From Enoplolaimus lenunculus (lineage: Eukaryota; Nematoda; Enoplea; Enoplida; Thoracostomopsidae), in assembly GCA_030248215.1 (NCBI GenBank), contig JASANG010003839.1, forward strand, positions 1-64,000: a DNA stretch of 64,000 nucleotides, in the 5' to 3' direction. The notes under the pieces are model-generated. The model made no database searches, was not told the DNA's origin, and saw only the letters and a program-made list of their open reading frames with translations. This document shows positions 12,419 through 24,972 of the stretch, piece by piece. The first letter of the stretch is position 1, and the number at the start of each line of letters is the position of its first letter. Both the position numbers and the translations under genes were made by a program.

Positions 12419-15400
12419 AGGCTAATTTATCTTAGGTTTAGGTTTATTAAAGCCTTTTTCGAAAAGCATGAATCTAAGCCTAAGCCTGTTGTGGGAGCCT
12501 ATAAACCAAAAATCTTTTTCGTCAAAATTTAGCAATCACCGCTTCCTTTAAGCTGTAATTTGTTCAAAATTACCACTAACTGTTAACTTGGGCTTTTATT
12601 TCAATTTAAAAGCAAAAGATTAAGCTTATAAAAAGCTAAACCAGAACAGCTGGTAAGCAGCGGAATGTGATCAGAAACCTTGAAAAGCAAGAAAAAACGC
12701 CGCTGAATTATAAAGAAGCTCTTACGAAATTCAAATCAAAACGAGACACTCGCAGGCGTAAACTCAAGAGGGAATACAGGAATAAAATCTGTCTAAAATT
12801 TGTGGAGAAACATGAAAAACGTAGGTACTTGAATACATACTTTAGCATTGTTGATTCTACCGACCAAACATTTCTTACTCGCTACGTGCGTTTGCAAAAA
12901 GCTTAAACACAAGATTATACCCTTTCAGAATCTTCACGACAAAACAGTAAAAGCCTTTTACGAAATATAAAACACAGACCATATGCCATGTATAAATTGG
13001 AGAAAGTCTAATTAAAGTAATGATAGTTTGAATTTGAATTCAAATTTCAAAACATTTTGGTATTTTGATTCTTGCTTTTCTGGCTCTTGCACACTCTTCA
13101 AGCATATAAGGTGAAGGCAGTCTTAGTAAAAGTCTTTAGCTGAAGGATTACGCATAGATAAGTCATTACCTAAGCCTAAGCCAAAGATCGAACCTAAGCG
13201 TAAGTGTAAAACGTGGGAGAAAGTGTATTATTGCCTTTTTCTGGCTTAATGAAATATTTGTTCACTTAACGGGGCAATCTCTATAAAAATGCGTCAAAAT
13301 TTTACTACCAAAATTATTGTCTACCACGCGTCACAATTTTCATGTAATTATCGCTGTCCTGTACAGTTTTTAAAAAAATCGTCCGCATCTTGCAAACCTA
13401 TTATGAGCGCACGCAACGAATTTTCTGAAACCAGTGCGTTACGGAATCCTAACAAAGGATACAAGCTTGCTTTTAAAATATGTAAAAATATATACCATTA
13501 ATATAACATTTTTGGTTTAGCAGAATTATATACAATTGCTCACGAAACTGTTCAACAGCAGGTATCATGAAATAACCCGTTCCGACGTGAATATGTGTTC
13601 ACAGTTTAAACTGAAAGCAATTTCAGTATGGTACACCGGTTCGGTGATACTATTAAACATAAATAAAATAAAAAAACTATCGTTTGTTGAAACCAGTCAA
13701 AACCTCCATATTTTAACTTTTAAATTTTATACTGAATTCACCATTTCATCTCTAGCATACAGACATTAATCTTGATTTAAAACACAGGCCCAAAAAACGA
13801 GAGTTTTTTAAAATATGGCCTAAATACCGTTGTGGGTAACTTATATGTGCATGCCCTGATCAGAAAAATAGACCTAATTAGTTTTCGTGTCACATAACAT
13901 CATCACGATAACGGCAACATTCGGTAGCTAAAATATGTTTAGGTTCCGTTTACGGTCGCGCTGAAAAATAAGTCAGGGAGCGCGTCCTCGATTCCATTAC
14001 TGTCAGTAAAAGACACCGAGTTATAGAACCTTCGTTATCGATCCCCCAATTCTATCCTAAAAACCAATTTTTCAACAGTTTTTCCGTGCCATTCTCCCTA
14101 CTAATTCAAATTTCTCGGTTCGCCACTGGTACTTTTTTCTGGGTTTCATTTTCGACGGCCAAATACACGCGGCAGGTTTTTTGAAGTAATAAAGCTAAAA
14201 ATCACTACTATGTCAGTGTTAAACAGTTTTATGTTGCGACAAGGGTGCTGCTGAGGTCACATAGCGCGTGAATCGGCCATATGTTTACTTTAATGAAAAT
14301 ATTATTATAGGCGAACCTTCGCCTAGAAGCCTAAGCATAAACCAAAGTATAATCTTATGCTTACAAATATATATGCCTTAGCCTAAAACTTGTGTAAAAG
14401 TATACCTGTCACTAAAAACTAACAGACTTATCCTGATACTGCGTCAAAAACGACGCTCCTGAAGGTATTAACATGATAAAAGCTAGCTATGATATCATAA
14501 ATTGAGCAAAATAGCAAAACAACAAAAAATTTTATCAGTACGATAGATAAGCAGTATACGAAAGGAGAGAACTATCTAAAAATGTGAAATTATTCAGTAT
14601 ACAGATACCATGAGCTTACCTGTACCGATACACCGGTATAGTATATACCACAAATATGAGTACTATAAATAGTACAGTGGGCAACGGGGTAAATCTTCTT
14701 CGCTCAATCCCATCTCTAATAAATGAAATTTGTTGTCTACACTTGTGCACCAACATTTACTCTTCCTGATCTATAGCAATTACCTCCAACTATAACTGAC
14801 GTAGGCCGTTAGTTTCAACGATTGCTATTTTTACAATCTTACAGCTTGCCTTCAAATCTAATTGTCATCATGGGTTCAGCCGTGATTTCATTTCGGAAAA
14901 ATATTTTGCAAATATAGATATTTTCGATCTAGCGTCGCAAGTGTGTGAAATTTTTTTGACCTCTATGAAGCCAGAAGACTAATTTCCACGTCAAGCGCTT
15001 ATATATTCAACGTACCTTGAAGAATTACCCCTGTCAACTTTTTATTCTAGGATAAATTATTATTCTAACTATTTCTATAGCCAAAACAGATTATGTCCTT
15101 TAGGTAAACAAATGATGATCTAACACCGATCAACGGTATAATATTACTAACAAGAAGCGACAATCAAAGTATCAGCCTATTAGCTGCGGAACTAGTTCGC
15201 TCTAAATTGCTTTGACAGTTTATTTAGCGAAAACTAATAACGTTTTAGCGTTGAAACTTTTCAAAATTCTTATTTATACATGTTAGTAGTTAATATTTAA
15301 GTCAGTTAAATTGGTTTGCTAAAGTATCTAAACAAGGTTTTAGCGTGGACCAGGAGTAATGCAACGTTACACCCGGCCAATATCTAGAGACAGTGAATGA

Positions 15401-16530
15401 ATTCAGAAAATTTTAAAAGGAGGGGCTGCGTGAGCTCAAATAGTAGAAAAACTTATTAGTACAAAATGTTAGTTTTGATCCCTGTAAGGTGGGTCTGTGC
15501 CGGAGTAGTCCAATCTTACATCCGCGATGGTAGCTGAACGACTCCCGAACGACGTCTTAAGTTATAAATGTTTGCTTAGGCTCAGACTTGGAGTCAGCGT
15601 TAGGCTTAGCCTTAGGCTTTTGTTAGTAACCGATTTTAACACCTTCCTTCCAATACTTGGAGCACTCCACGGTATTAGTGCCCCTACTATCTCGCCCGTT
15701 TCGGTTTCTCAGTGTCCGATTCTTATTTTTATAGGTCGCGGGGGCTCATTTAGGTTACTGTCTGGGAGCATAGCGGCCCGATATTTTTGATTGATAGGTA
15801 TGAGAGAATTGTTTATGTTTAGATAACAAAAGCTAGGGTGCTATAATTAATTAGTAAATATTTAGCAAATGAAAATCATTGTTTCCTGAAACAAAGGCTA
15901 GTTAACAGAGTAAAAAATTCATTACTTATATGTTGGCAGACATAGGCTTATATTTTGAGGAACAGGGGAATATATATGCCCCACGTCCCAAAACTCTTGG
16001 TGCACCGATAAAAATAGATACATTTACTGGCTTTGAATTACATGCTGGTTCTCAGAGGTCGAAAAAATTTTCTCGCTCGCTAACCTTTATGCCAGAAAAT
16101 ATTTATAAACTAAAATATACACTTTGAAATGATATCCTGGCTACTCTTAGGGGCATTCGTTTTTGATTACTTACGTATGAGGCCCTGTGAGTAGAGACTA
16201 CCAAAATCACAATCTTGCTGCAGGTTTTAGGTCTAATATAAGAGTCGGAGTTTGAATTATTTTAACAAAATTTATACAAGATATTAACCGTTTTGCTCTT
16301 CACAACATCTAGTGATTTGCTATACCTTCCATGGCTAGAAAAATGTTTCTGTTGCGCCGCTATACCTATCTGAGTGTTGGCGGTTTACTAATTGTTTTCG
16401 AGAAAAATTTTACATCGCCCTTGCAGGACTTCTGCTAAACGTACACAACTGCGAGTAGTAATAAGTTCATCCAGGAAAAGAATCCAATCCGCAGTTTCCC
16501 TTGTTAGTTCTTGGCAAATTGACACAGCTC

Positions 16531-16690
16531 AACGGGCCCGTAGCCAAGGGGGGGGGCAGGGGGTGCTCAGCCCTTCTGGAAAAATTTTGAACCACACTGG
16601 AAAATTTTCAACTGTGCAAGCAAGTCATTAAAACCCTTAAATGCCCCTCCTGAAAATTTATAGCCCCCTAGCAAGGTGAGCTGTCTACTG
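16531..16690 (+). mobile_element. Family J short repeat (CGTAGCCA...TAGC ends)
   Basis: Starts CCCGTAGCCAAGG followed by a G-run and ends near GCAAGGTGAGCTG. The interior has repeated GAAAATTTT with CCCCT blocks. Similar text in the opposite sense is found at 923-1,085 and 23,735-23,857, so it is a dispersed short element. Confidence 0.5.
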
Positions 16691-17261
16691 GCCTGTGCTC
16701 AATCGATATTAAAACATCAAACAAATTCAAATAAACACAAGTTATTCAAAACATAAAAACCGCGACCGCCATTAACCTCTGTACTACTAAAACGCAATTG
16801 TACTTCAAATTGTTTAGCGATAAATGCTTTATCTACACTCATCTGAGCTTTGCACGTCACTAGAGCTGTAATGTAGCTGTCACAACTAACACGCAGATAT
16901 GTATTTGGCCACGATTCTATTTTGAAAGGGTACAGCTCTGGATAAGAAGTGTTACAAGTGACCGAATCAAGCGTGAAAAATGATGCGGACTCTTGAATTT
17001 AACGGATTATTCTAAGGCTTGTAAAAGGATTTATTTAAATCGGTTGTAAGCGAATTTCACGATGATATATACCAACTTCGCCCGTTGTACACGTTTCTCA
17101 TCACATGCATGTATAGCTAGTTTAAATTGAAACCAAACCCGGGACCTACTATAGAATTCCCAAAATCACATGCGGCATAAAGTCGAAACCGAACTAGTGC
17201 GACTGAGAGAGAAACGTCAATTGAAAAACAAAACTGAATCAATCACATAGCTAGTCGAAAA

Positions 17262-17340
17262 AATAGTGTTTTGGCGCGCGCAAAGCGTAATGCGTAGCTA
17301 GTTTTGAAGCGCGCCGGCTAGCGTGAATACGCGCGTATTA
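17262..17340. repeat. GCGCGC-rich block
   Basis: TTGGCGCGCGCAAAGCG and GAAGCGCGCCGGC lie 40 bp apart, with GCGCGTATT after. The text resembles the block at 3,545-3,620 and is probably the end region of another hexamer-rich element whose borders I cannot fix. Confidence 0.35.
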
Positions 17341-17912
17341 CATATAATCGAAACTTTTTGACCAATTCAATGTCATATTACGCCATAGCGCTCTCCGCTC
17401 GATGATCATTATCTATTTGCGTGATGCGCTTTGATTTTAGAAACAATGATTTAGCTGTCCAAGCCACCAGAAATTGTTAATAGAGGGAATAGGAAGATTT
17501 CTTGAGAAGGCGAAAAAATTTTTTGCTTACAAATAATTTGTTTAGTGTTATCGAAACATTTTCACCTTTTACGGCGAAGATTTCTGTAGATGATACGGCG
17601 TCACCCCTGTATTGCCGTGCTTATGGCATATGCTGCTTTAATCTTAGATTACTATGTTTTGAAAGATCGAGTTTTCATCTTGGATACGGAACGATGACTG
17701 TTACCATTTTAATACAAAATTTGATTCCTTTTTCAATCCAAGTCTTGGTTTTTTACGTGCCGGAACATTAATTTTTAACTTTGAGGTAAATATTTAATAG
17801 AATATATATTGAATTTAAACAAACGCCGCCTGAAGTCTTTTGGTATAGGTAAGCGTTTTCATTAACCTAAAGCATGTGACGAGGAAAGTCGACAAGTTCC
17901 GAAATCTGAGTA

Positions 17913-18363
17913 CTGTAGTGACCCGAATAAGAGGAGGGGGGACTGATATTTATTTGGCCTCTCCAGAGGGTACTCCCCCTTGTTATTCGGTTACAGACTG
18001 TTATTTATTTTTAACCCACGCTCCGCCGCCCTTAGTTACTGATATATATCCGGTACTGCAATTATCCGTTGAATTAAACGTTTATTTGTCTTGTGTCAAT
18101 AGCTTGAGCGATAATACAAGGTTATACTTAGGAATGTACTTTCAAAATTTAAGTACGCTTCAAAGTTTCGAACTCAGGTGATTTGGTCCTGGAGTCATTT
18201 ATGCGCTACAATTAGGGTTATTTGACATTTATGGACTCTAATTAGGGTTTAGGATCTCTATCCGCTTACGGACCCATATTAGGGATACGGACTCCAATTG
18301 ATTCAGACTCAAAATGGGGACCACCTCTTATTACCTATCTCCTTCTTATTCCGGTCAATACTG
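17913..18363 (+). mobile_element. Family A MITE, full-length, TA target site
   Basis: It starts CTGTAGTGACCCGAATAAG and ends GGTCAATACTG, with TA at 17,911-17,912 and 18,364-18,365. The interior is collinear with the copy at 5,452-5,895. Open frames inside are repeat text. Confidence 0.8.
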
Positions 18364-18664
18364 TAGATCCTATATTTACAATGCGAGTAGGTTACCAGTC
18401 TATCTTAATTATGGCTAAACAACCGAAAACCACAAGTTTCGAAAATGCGAGGTGAATTTCTTCGCGCGATTGGCAAAATTTTAATTGTAACACGACGAAG
18501 TTAGGTTATTTCGTATTAACAACACAATCGCAATTAAAACCAGAATACAAAGTTTAACCTGAATTGACACAGTGTTGTTATGAAAATATATAAATAATGT
18601 AACTCTTGGTTCGTGACCACATGTCACGTCGCCGTAACGAACAACAAAAATACGTATAGTTAAA

Positions 18665-18958
18665 GCCCATCGGAAATTCTGTTTTTACCCTCAAAACTAG
18701 TTATAAAATATATCTAGCAATTTTTCATTACAGATATGCTGCAATTGTTTGAAGTGAAAAAAATTACAAAATTCTTCCAAAATCTTAAAAAAATTTCGGT
18801 GCACCTGTCATTTTTCTTTAAAATTTTAAAAACCTTATGAATATATACATGCACGTCTCAGTGATGTTGGCCAAAAAATAGAACATCCTTGAAACTTTTG
18901 GACTTCAATATCTGTTCTGATTCTTCAGTTTCGTTATTTTAACTATCAGTTTACACCC
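18665..18958 (-). mobile_element. Family C copy, reverse orientation
   Basis: The right end (ACTATCAGTTTACACCC) is the inverse of the CAGGGTGTAAACTGATAG start at 3,960. TCAGTTTCGTTATTTT and a GTGCACCTGTCATTTT block match the family interior in reverse. The left border is degraded. Confidence 0.6.
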
Positions 18959-19659
18959 TTATATATTTAATACATGTTTGCCGTGAAATACACGGGTCCT
19001 GATTTGTCAACATTTTATCTGTTTTACATGTCCGTAATCAGACGGTACCAGCAGAGCTGAGCCCCTACCCCGTAAAAATAAGTGAATTTAGCCCTACTTG
19101 TAAGTCATGCTAAATCCTTCCGAGCTCTTCTTAATACGCATTGGCTTCCGCCTAGTATATAGTGTGCTGGTTACAGACCTGGTATTGACCGTTTTGCATT
19201 TTAGACGGGATGAATACTTTAACTAAAAACAACAAAGATTACAAGTCATTTTAATTCGAAAAAATTCCACCGGATTAAATCTGGCGCTGGGTTATTTTTT
19301 GGTATATACCTGAATTAGATATACCTTACGTTGTTTATAATCCTTAAATATACATTTGAAAGGCGCTTTAAAATTTAGCATATACTTCGGCCTGTTTCCA
19401 AATCAACACTAGTAAAAATGTAAGAGGTTCATGACACTCAATATTTTATTCTTAAAAGACTCTTCCAAATACTTCGAACTATTCAAGTTACCTGTTTTGC
19501 ACCCTGTAAAAGTGGCTTTTTTAACTGTTTTCAGAAATTTCTGGAGACACGATTCTCTTATCCTTAATTGTATAACGCCCCTGCTTTCAACCTGCAACAG
19601 GTTAGAACAAAATTCAAAAGACATTAAAAAATCTCTACAAGACGTGGAATCTGCTCAGG

Positions 19660-19800
19660 TTCCAGCGTTAAGCTCTTATAGCTGAACACTGATTGCGTAT
19701 AACGCCTCCTATTGGAGACTCCCAACTTCGAACCTATCTTGAAACTATGGTTTCACAGACAAAATAGAAAATATTGATGTGAGTCAAGGTTAAGGCATAC
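19660..19800 (+). repeat. Diverged family F tRNA-like repeat
   Basis: AAGCTCTTATAGCTGA, AACGCCTCCTATT, ACTTCGAACCTA and ATAGAAAATATTGATGTG follow the order seen in the family F units at 24,285-24,972, but with many differences. The A-box and B-box positions are both still visible. It is an old copy. Confidence 0.55.
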
Positions 19801-20457
19801 GACTTTGTTTCGCGTCTGTTCTGTCCATGGTCGCAAAGATTAAATCATTCTAAACACAGTTAGACTCTTACAGGGCAATGAAACGCGGCGGACCGAAAAG
19901 CTTAAGGCAACAGTTGCAAAACTTTGAATAAGCCATCTGGTGCAACGTAGTCGTTAATCGTGAAACCATTCGACCTGCGACAAAGAATTGGTAATAGACG
20001 TGGCTTAGAAAAATGATTCATGAGGGGTGGGGGGCACATAAAATTGAACAAACATAGAATTCTTTGAATGTTGCAAAACATCCAAGTTAAGCTTAATTGG
20101 GCAAGTTTTACTCAAGCATACGCAATTTGGCTAAATTTTAATTACCCAGCTGTGCCTTACCGGGTTAAAATCTGGTTTGAATTAACAATCACATGAGTGG
20201 CCAAACAGGTTATTTCGCCTAGCACAGGGTAGAATACTAAATGAAGCAGAGGAGCGAAAGCAATTTTAGAAGTAACATGGTCATAACTTTTTAGGTTTAG
20301 ATGAACTACTACCGTCTGTTGTACTTTTTTTACACAACATTTACGTTTGTGCGAAAGCGCAGGCTTAAATAGGAAAGCTATTGTAGAATTTATCACGTCA
20401 AAGCGGTTTTGAGTAAAAGTTGAATTATATACTAAGGGCTCTTGTACACCCTCTCAT

Positions 20458-20873
20458 CAGGGTGCAACCGGAATTATAAAATATCGGAGCCGCAACCGGA
20501 ACCAGAAAGCCAAAACATACCGGAATCGAAACCGGAGCCGGATGCGGAAAACAAAAAAATACTTGTAACTGAAAAATTCATATTTGCACCATTTAGGATG
20601 TTAAAATTCTAAATCAAATGCAGTATCTGGAAATGTACGGTAAAATATTGAGTATGGCACAAATTAATAACTTTGACAATACACGCTCAGCCAAATTAAT
20701 AGAAAAATAGTTAAAACAATATTCCAATTTGTCTTAAATTTTCGAATGAGAGAAATTTTCAATACCGCAAAATACCTGAAAATTCCGGTGAAAAAATACC
20801 GATTTATTACCGGAACAGGATAGTGAAAAATACCGGATGTCCATACCGGAACCGGAATTCCGGTTGCACTCTG
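20458..20873 (+). mobile_element. Family B (CCGGAA hexamer) hAT-like MITE
   Basis: CAGGGTGCAACCGGAAT at the left and ATTCCGGTTGCACTCTG at the right form the inverted ends. The 8-bp flanks are CCTCTCAT and TCTCTCAT (7 of 8). CCGGAA/CCGGAT hexamers crowd both ends. Non-coding. Confidence 0.75.
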
Positions 20874-21010
20874 TCTCTCATTTATTTACGCTTAAGCTCA
20901 GGTTTCGGTTTGCGCTTGAGAAAGGGCCTACTATGTCTAAACTTAAGTATAACCCTTGTCAAAGCCTTTGCTTATAGCGTAAATGTAGGGAAGACTAAGT
21001 CTTAGCATTT
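20874..21010. repeat. Family K block (TTAGGC-like)
   Basis: Degenerate CTTAAG/TTAAGC/CTTAGC repeats on both strands lie between the two family B copies. Too degenerate to be a telomere. Confidence 0.3.
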
Positions 21011-21370
21011 AAGCATAATCTTATGAATTAACCTTTGATGTGGAGGCATTTAGGACTGTTTGACTTTGGTCTTCTTTCAAAAATAGTTACTGTCTGAAAA
21101 GCTTTTATAATGCAGTATAGTATTGAAATGATTTGTTTTCCGACATCTTGTTGGATACTGTCATAAGCTCGCTCCTGCGGTGGAACTTGTGTTTGAAAAG
21201 TAGCTTTAGTGTTTGAATACTTTGTCGTTTGAGTTTAAGATAAGTTATAGGTGCACTTAAGATGGCGCTATACTTTTGATGACGTCCGGTGCCGTCTGTC
21301 ACCGTACGGCCATCGGATAGCAATTTGTAAATAAAAGTTTTAACTGGCGTTGCTTGCCGTTCATTATTGC

Positions 21371-21766
21371 CAGCGTGCAACCGGAACCGGAGTTAAAATA
21401 ATACCGGAACCGAAAAACAAAAAAATCTTGTTACCGAAAAATTCATTTTAACGCTATTTTGTCGCTTTTAACGGTGCAAACACACCATATAGGATGCCAA
21501 AATCCTGAAACAAATGCAGTAGCTAGAAACGTATGATCAATTATAAAGTATGACAGAAGTTGAAACTTTTGGCAATACAAGCTTACACAATTTTAGAAAA
21601 ATAAGTTAGAATTATATGTCAATTTTTCTTACATTTCTAATGAGAAAAATTTTCAACACCCAAAATACCGGAAAACTCCGGTGAAAAAATACTGGATTTT
21701 TTGCCCGAGCCGGATAGTTAAAATACCGGATTTCTCTACCGGAACTGGAATTCCGGTTGCTCCCTG
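21371..21766 (+). mobile_element. Family B hAT-like MITE
   Basis: Starts CAGCGTGCAACCGGAACC and ends CCGGTTGCTCCCTG. Flanks are ATTATTGC and ATTATTAT (6 of 8). The interior is collinear with 20,458-20,873, including the ACAAATGCAGTA block and the AATTTTCAA-CACC block. Confidence 0.75.
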
Positions 21767-21964
21767 ATTATTATAATATTAAAATTTTTCAGTCGCTTAC
21801 AAAATTTATGTTCTAACTGTTAATAACATGTATATGTTAGTTTGCAGTTGCATCGTTTCCGTTTACGCAATTAACAGCTTGCGTTTGATGGAAATCGAGC
21901 TTCTTAATAGTCTTGGTTTTTATTTTTAAGCAAAAGTAATTAAAAAAATTAGTAGTAAATTAGA

Positions 21965-22121
21965 TAGATTTCTGAGTTGTTCAAAATACATTTCTGGTTT
22001 CCCAATAGTCCATTTAAACATCACAGAGAGTGAGAGTATATATTAGATTTCTGAATTGTTGAAAGTACATTTCTTGTTCCGCAGTAGTCCATATAAAGAT
22101 CACAGAAAGTTGGAGTATATA
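21965..22121. repeat. Two-copy tandem repeat, 78-bp period
   Basis: TAGATTTCTGAGTTGTT starts at 21,965 and TAGATTTCTGAATTGTT at 22,043. The two units are similar throughout, both ending in GGAGTATATAT/GAGAGTATATAT text. Confidence 0.7.
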
Positions 22122-23734
22122 TTCAAGTCTTAAAAATTAAAATTTAAATTCAAGTCGCCAGGGGAGGTTATAAATAGTCAAATCGGCATTACGTACCGAT
22201 ATATTAAGACTAGAGCTGATCCTGAATATTTGGACCTATATCACTTTTAGCAAGGTAACAGCCAAAACATATTCCTAAGTTTAAGAAAAAAATTTTGAAA
22301 AAATTGCGTTTCACAACATTTTCCAGCGTCCGAAATTTCTTAATAGTTATATAAATTATTTAGGACTACTGGTTATCGGACATTTGATTGATCAGGTGTT
22401 TTAGATTGGTTAAAAAAGTCCAACTATAGCATGTCTTTGAAACCTTGGCGAGGCGTTAAGCTAAAGAACCGTGAGAAAACATCGACATTACCGTGTACGC
22501 AGATTTAATTTTATAAGAACGCATTGCAAACTGGCGCATTTGGGTTTTATTTTTGAAATCTAATGTGCTTGCATGTGGTTCAAAATGGGTATATGTATTT
22601 ACATTGATGGAGAAGTTGAACTGCAAAGTTCAATAAATGACTGCGACATGCGGATGCATAGAGACAAATAATAACCTCATGCTGATGATGCACATCGGTA
22701 AAATCACTGCTGCGTATGTAGTGCCTTCATATGCAGCAGCAGTAAAAACATGGAAGAACCCAGATGCATGTGTATATAATGTTGAGGTTTTTATAAGGCA
22801 TAAAAACAGAAAAAATCAGCAGTTGATTGTGAGGCGGCGTGGCTCAGTGGATAGCGTGAGCGTCCCTCATTTTCAGCTTGTGAGCACTCAGAATTAAAAA
22901 CCGTCGTCTTGCCTACCCAACTTATCACAATGATATCAAACTCTTTACAGGATAACTTTTATTTGAAGTTATAGAAGTTACTTTGACGGTTTCAGCCTAT
23001 TCTGACTTGTGTTTTCAAGCATAGTATCATTTTTATGTTAAGTGCACATTCAAGATAAAGAATCCGTAAGGCAACTCCATGTTTGTATGTTTAGTGGCAT
23101 ATACCACGAAGCGTTTGTCTATTAACGTTTTGAAAATTCCTTCAGATAAACAAACTACGCTGCAAATATATATTAAAGCTCGAATTCCCCACATGCGTAT
23201 TTCAGGCAACTTTCCAGCATTATCTAATTAATGCGGGATACTGTGATCCCGAACATTAGCATGTGGCTGTGTCATCCAGCCAGCCCTGAGCAGTTTAAAG
23301 CTGGTACAGACGTTGTATTACTTGGGAAATGTTTAGTAAGGGCCGGAAGGCGGTTTTAATTCTGTACTGGCCACTGGGTTTGTATAATACCGAAAATACC
23401 TGTTTACACTGTTACTAAAACTGTTACCCGATCAGAACTCAACCTTGATTAGGCTATTATTAATCTGTTTGCGTCAGTTTCTTTTTGTGTCTGTTAGCTT
23501 CACTTCTGGGAATTGATCTGCTTAAAATTTGTATCTAAAGCAGGATAACTTGATACAAAATAGAGAATACGGTTATGATAATTTTCAAAAGGAATGGAAT
23601 ACTGTTATGAAGAGGCATCTCTACGCCTATGCTCCCTTAATTAACTAACTCTGCAATATTTTCGTTGTTTACTCTTTAGAATTCCTGATTAAAAGACAAA
23701 CGGACCTCTAGTCAAAGAAGGATCATGGGTTCAG
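22122..23734. other. Intergenic DNA with a tRNA-like relic at 22,828-22,915
   Basis: GGCGGCGTGGCTCAGTGGAT at 22,831-22,850 is an excellent tRNA 5' half with an A-box, but the 3' half has no proper T-loop. It is best read as a tRNA pseudogene or a tRNA-derived repeat head. The plus-strand frame running through it (22,637-22,897) shows no family motif. Nothing else is recognised. Confidence 0.4.
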
Positions 23735-23857
23735 CCGCCCGGAAAAATTTTAGCCCCCTGAAAAAATTTTAACCTTGCTTGTAAGTCAACGAACCTTGCA
23801 TGCCTATCTGGAGAAAAATTTTCAGTCGGCCTAGCATGGTTAGCTGGCTACGGAACT
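23735..23857 (-). mobile_element. Family J short repeat
   Basis: It runs from GGTTCAGCCGCCCGG to TTAGCTGGCTACGG, the inverse of the CCGTAGCCAG terminus. GAAAAATTTT blocks are repeated inside, as at 16,531-16,690. Confidence 0.5.
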
Positions 23858-24284
23858 GCGGACGATCCCACGAGTGTCCGTAAATTATCATTGGCGATAT
23901 GGCCAAGATAATTCAGGAGACGCGCATGTGCAAGCTTTAGAAATTTGGTCTAGCCGAGATTTTCCAGGGATTTGTAAGTTAGTTTGCAATGACTGAAGCA
24001 GCTGAAAAGTACACATGCGGGTCAACCCCGATTTGTTGTAGATGTCATTGTGTTCGTGGTTTATCTAGGGTTTGATAGACCCAGCTGGAATTAGCTGTCA
24101 AGTGTTGATGACTTTGGTTGAAAGCTACACACAAACTAAATTGTCTTGTATTCGAGAAATGTCTGAAATTTAAGACAGTTATTGTCTTCATACAGACTTC
24201 AGACATATATGTCTTCCATTAAAGACTTGTATATCTAAAATTTTTCGGAAATATTGGTCTAAAATTTTTTACGTTTAAATCTCT

Positions 24285-24972
24285 TAACCCCTTCTCACAT
24301 TGAGTTACCCATAGGCAACTCAGCGCAGTGTATATACGTTAAATAATATATATCGAACAGTGTTTAACAATTGTAACACGTATACATAGTACTAAATCAT
24401 CACAAGACGTGAGAGCACCCTCGGGCTCGATAGTCAAGCTCCTATAGCTGAGTGGTGATGGTATACGCCTCCCACTCCAGTCACTGGAGTTCGAATCCTA
24501 GCATAAAAGTAGGTCTCTGGGGAAATGGAAGATATTCATGTGAGAAATGGTTAAGCGAAAAATTTTCAGTTTACTATCTATAACCGCTTCTCACATTGAG
24601 TTGCCTGTAGGCATCTCAGCGCAGCGTATATACGTTAAATAGTTTATATCGCACAGTGTTTAACAATTGTAACCCGTATACATAGTACTAAATCACCACA
24701 AGACGTGAGAGCCCAAAGGGCTCGAGCGTCAAGCTCCTATAGCTGAGTGGTGATGGTATACGCCTCCCACTCCAGTCACTGTTTAACAATTGTAACACGT
24801 ATACATAGTACTAAATCACCACAAGACGTGAGAGCACCCTCGGGCTCGAGCGTCAAGCTCCTATAGCTGAGTGGTGATGGTATACGCCTCCCACTCCAGT
24901 CACTGGAGCTCGAATCCTAGCATAAAAGTAGGTCTCCGGGGAAATAGAAAATATTCATGTGAGAAAGGGTTA
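24285..24972 (+). repeat. Family F array: tRNA-like core inside an inverted-repeat element
   Basis: Three units stand in tandem with a period of 296 bp between the first two (starts 24,285 and 24,581). Each complete unit runs from TTAACCCCTTCTCACAT to the inverse ATGTGAGAAAGGGTTAA. Inside lies a tRNA-like core with an A-box (TAGCTGAGTGG) and a good B-box (GAGTTCGAATCC). The linker between units is TTAAGCGAAAAATTTTCAG. Unit 2 stops at CAGTCACT (24,780) and jumps straight into the middle of unit 3 at GTTTAACAATTG, a clean internal deletion. The acceptor stem is not paired, so no functional tRNA is expected. Confidence 0.75.

Larger units (their letters stand above)
12419..17912. other. Gene-poor stretch with family K blocks and a family J repeat
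   Basis: No recognised protein. A lysine/arginine-rich frame of 79 codons at 12,667-12,906 has no family signature. Degenerate TTAGGC/GCCTAA blocks occur near 12,432-12,490, 13,165-13,210, 14,300-14,395 and 15,565-15,620. The rest is unassigned. Confidence 0.4.

Noticed and set aside
12667-12906. 79-codon Lys/Arg-rich plus-strand frame
   Set aside because: Composition alone suggests a basic protein, but there is no motif, no neighbour exon and no promoter evidence.
24430-24515. Possible functional tRNA genes in family F
   Set aside because: A-box and B-box are good, but the 5' GCTCCTA has no paired 3' acceptor strand and the anticodon arm is poor; copies are repeat units.
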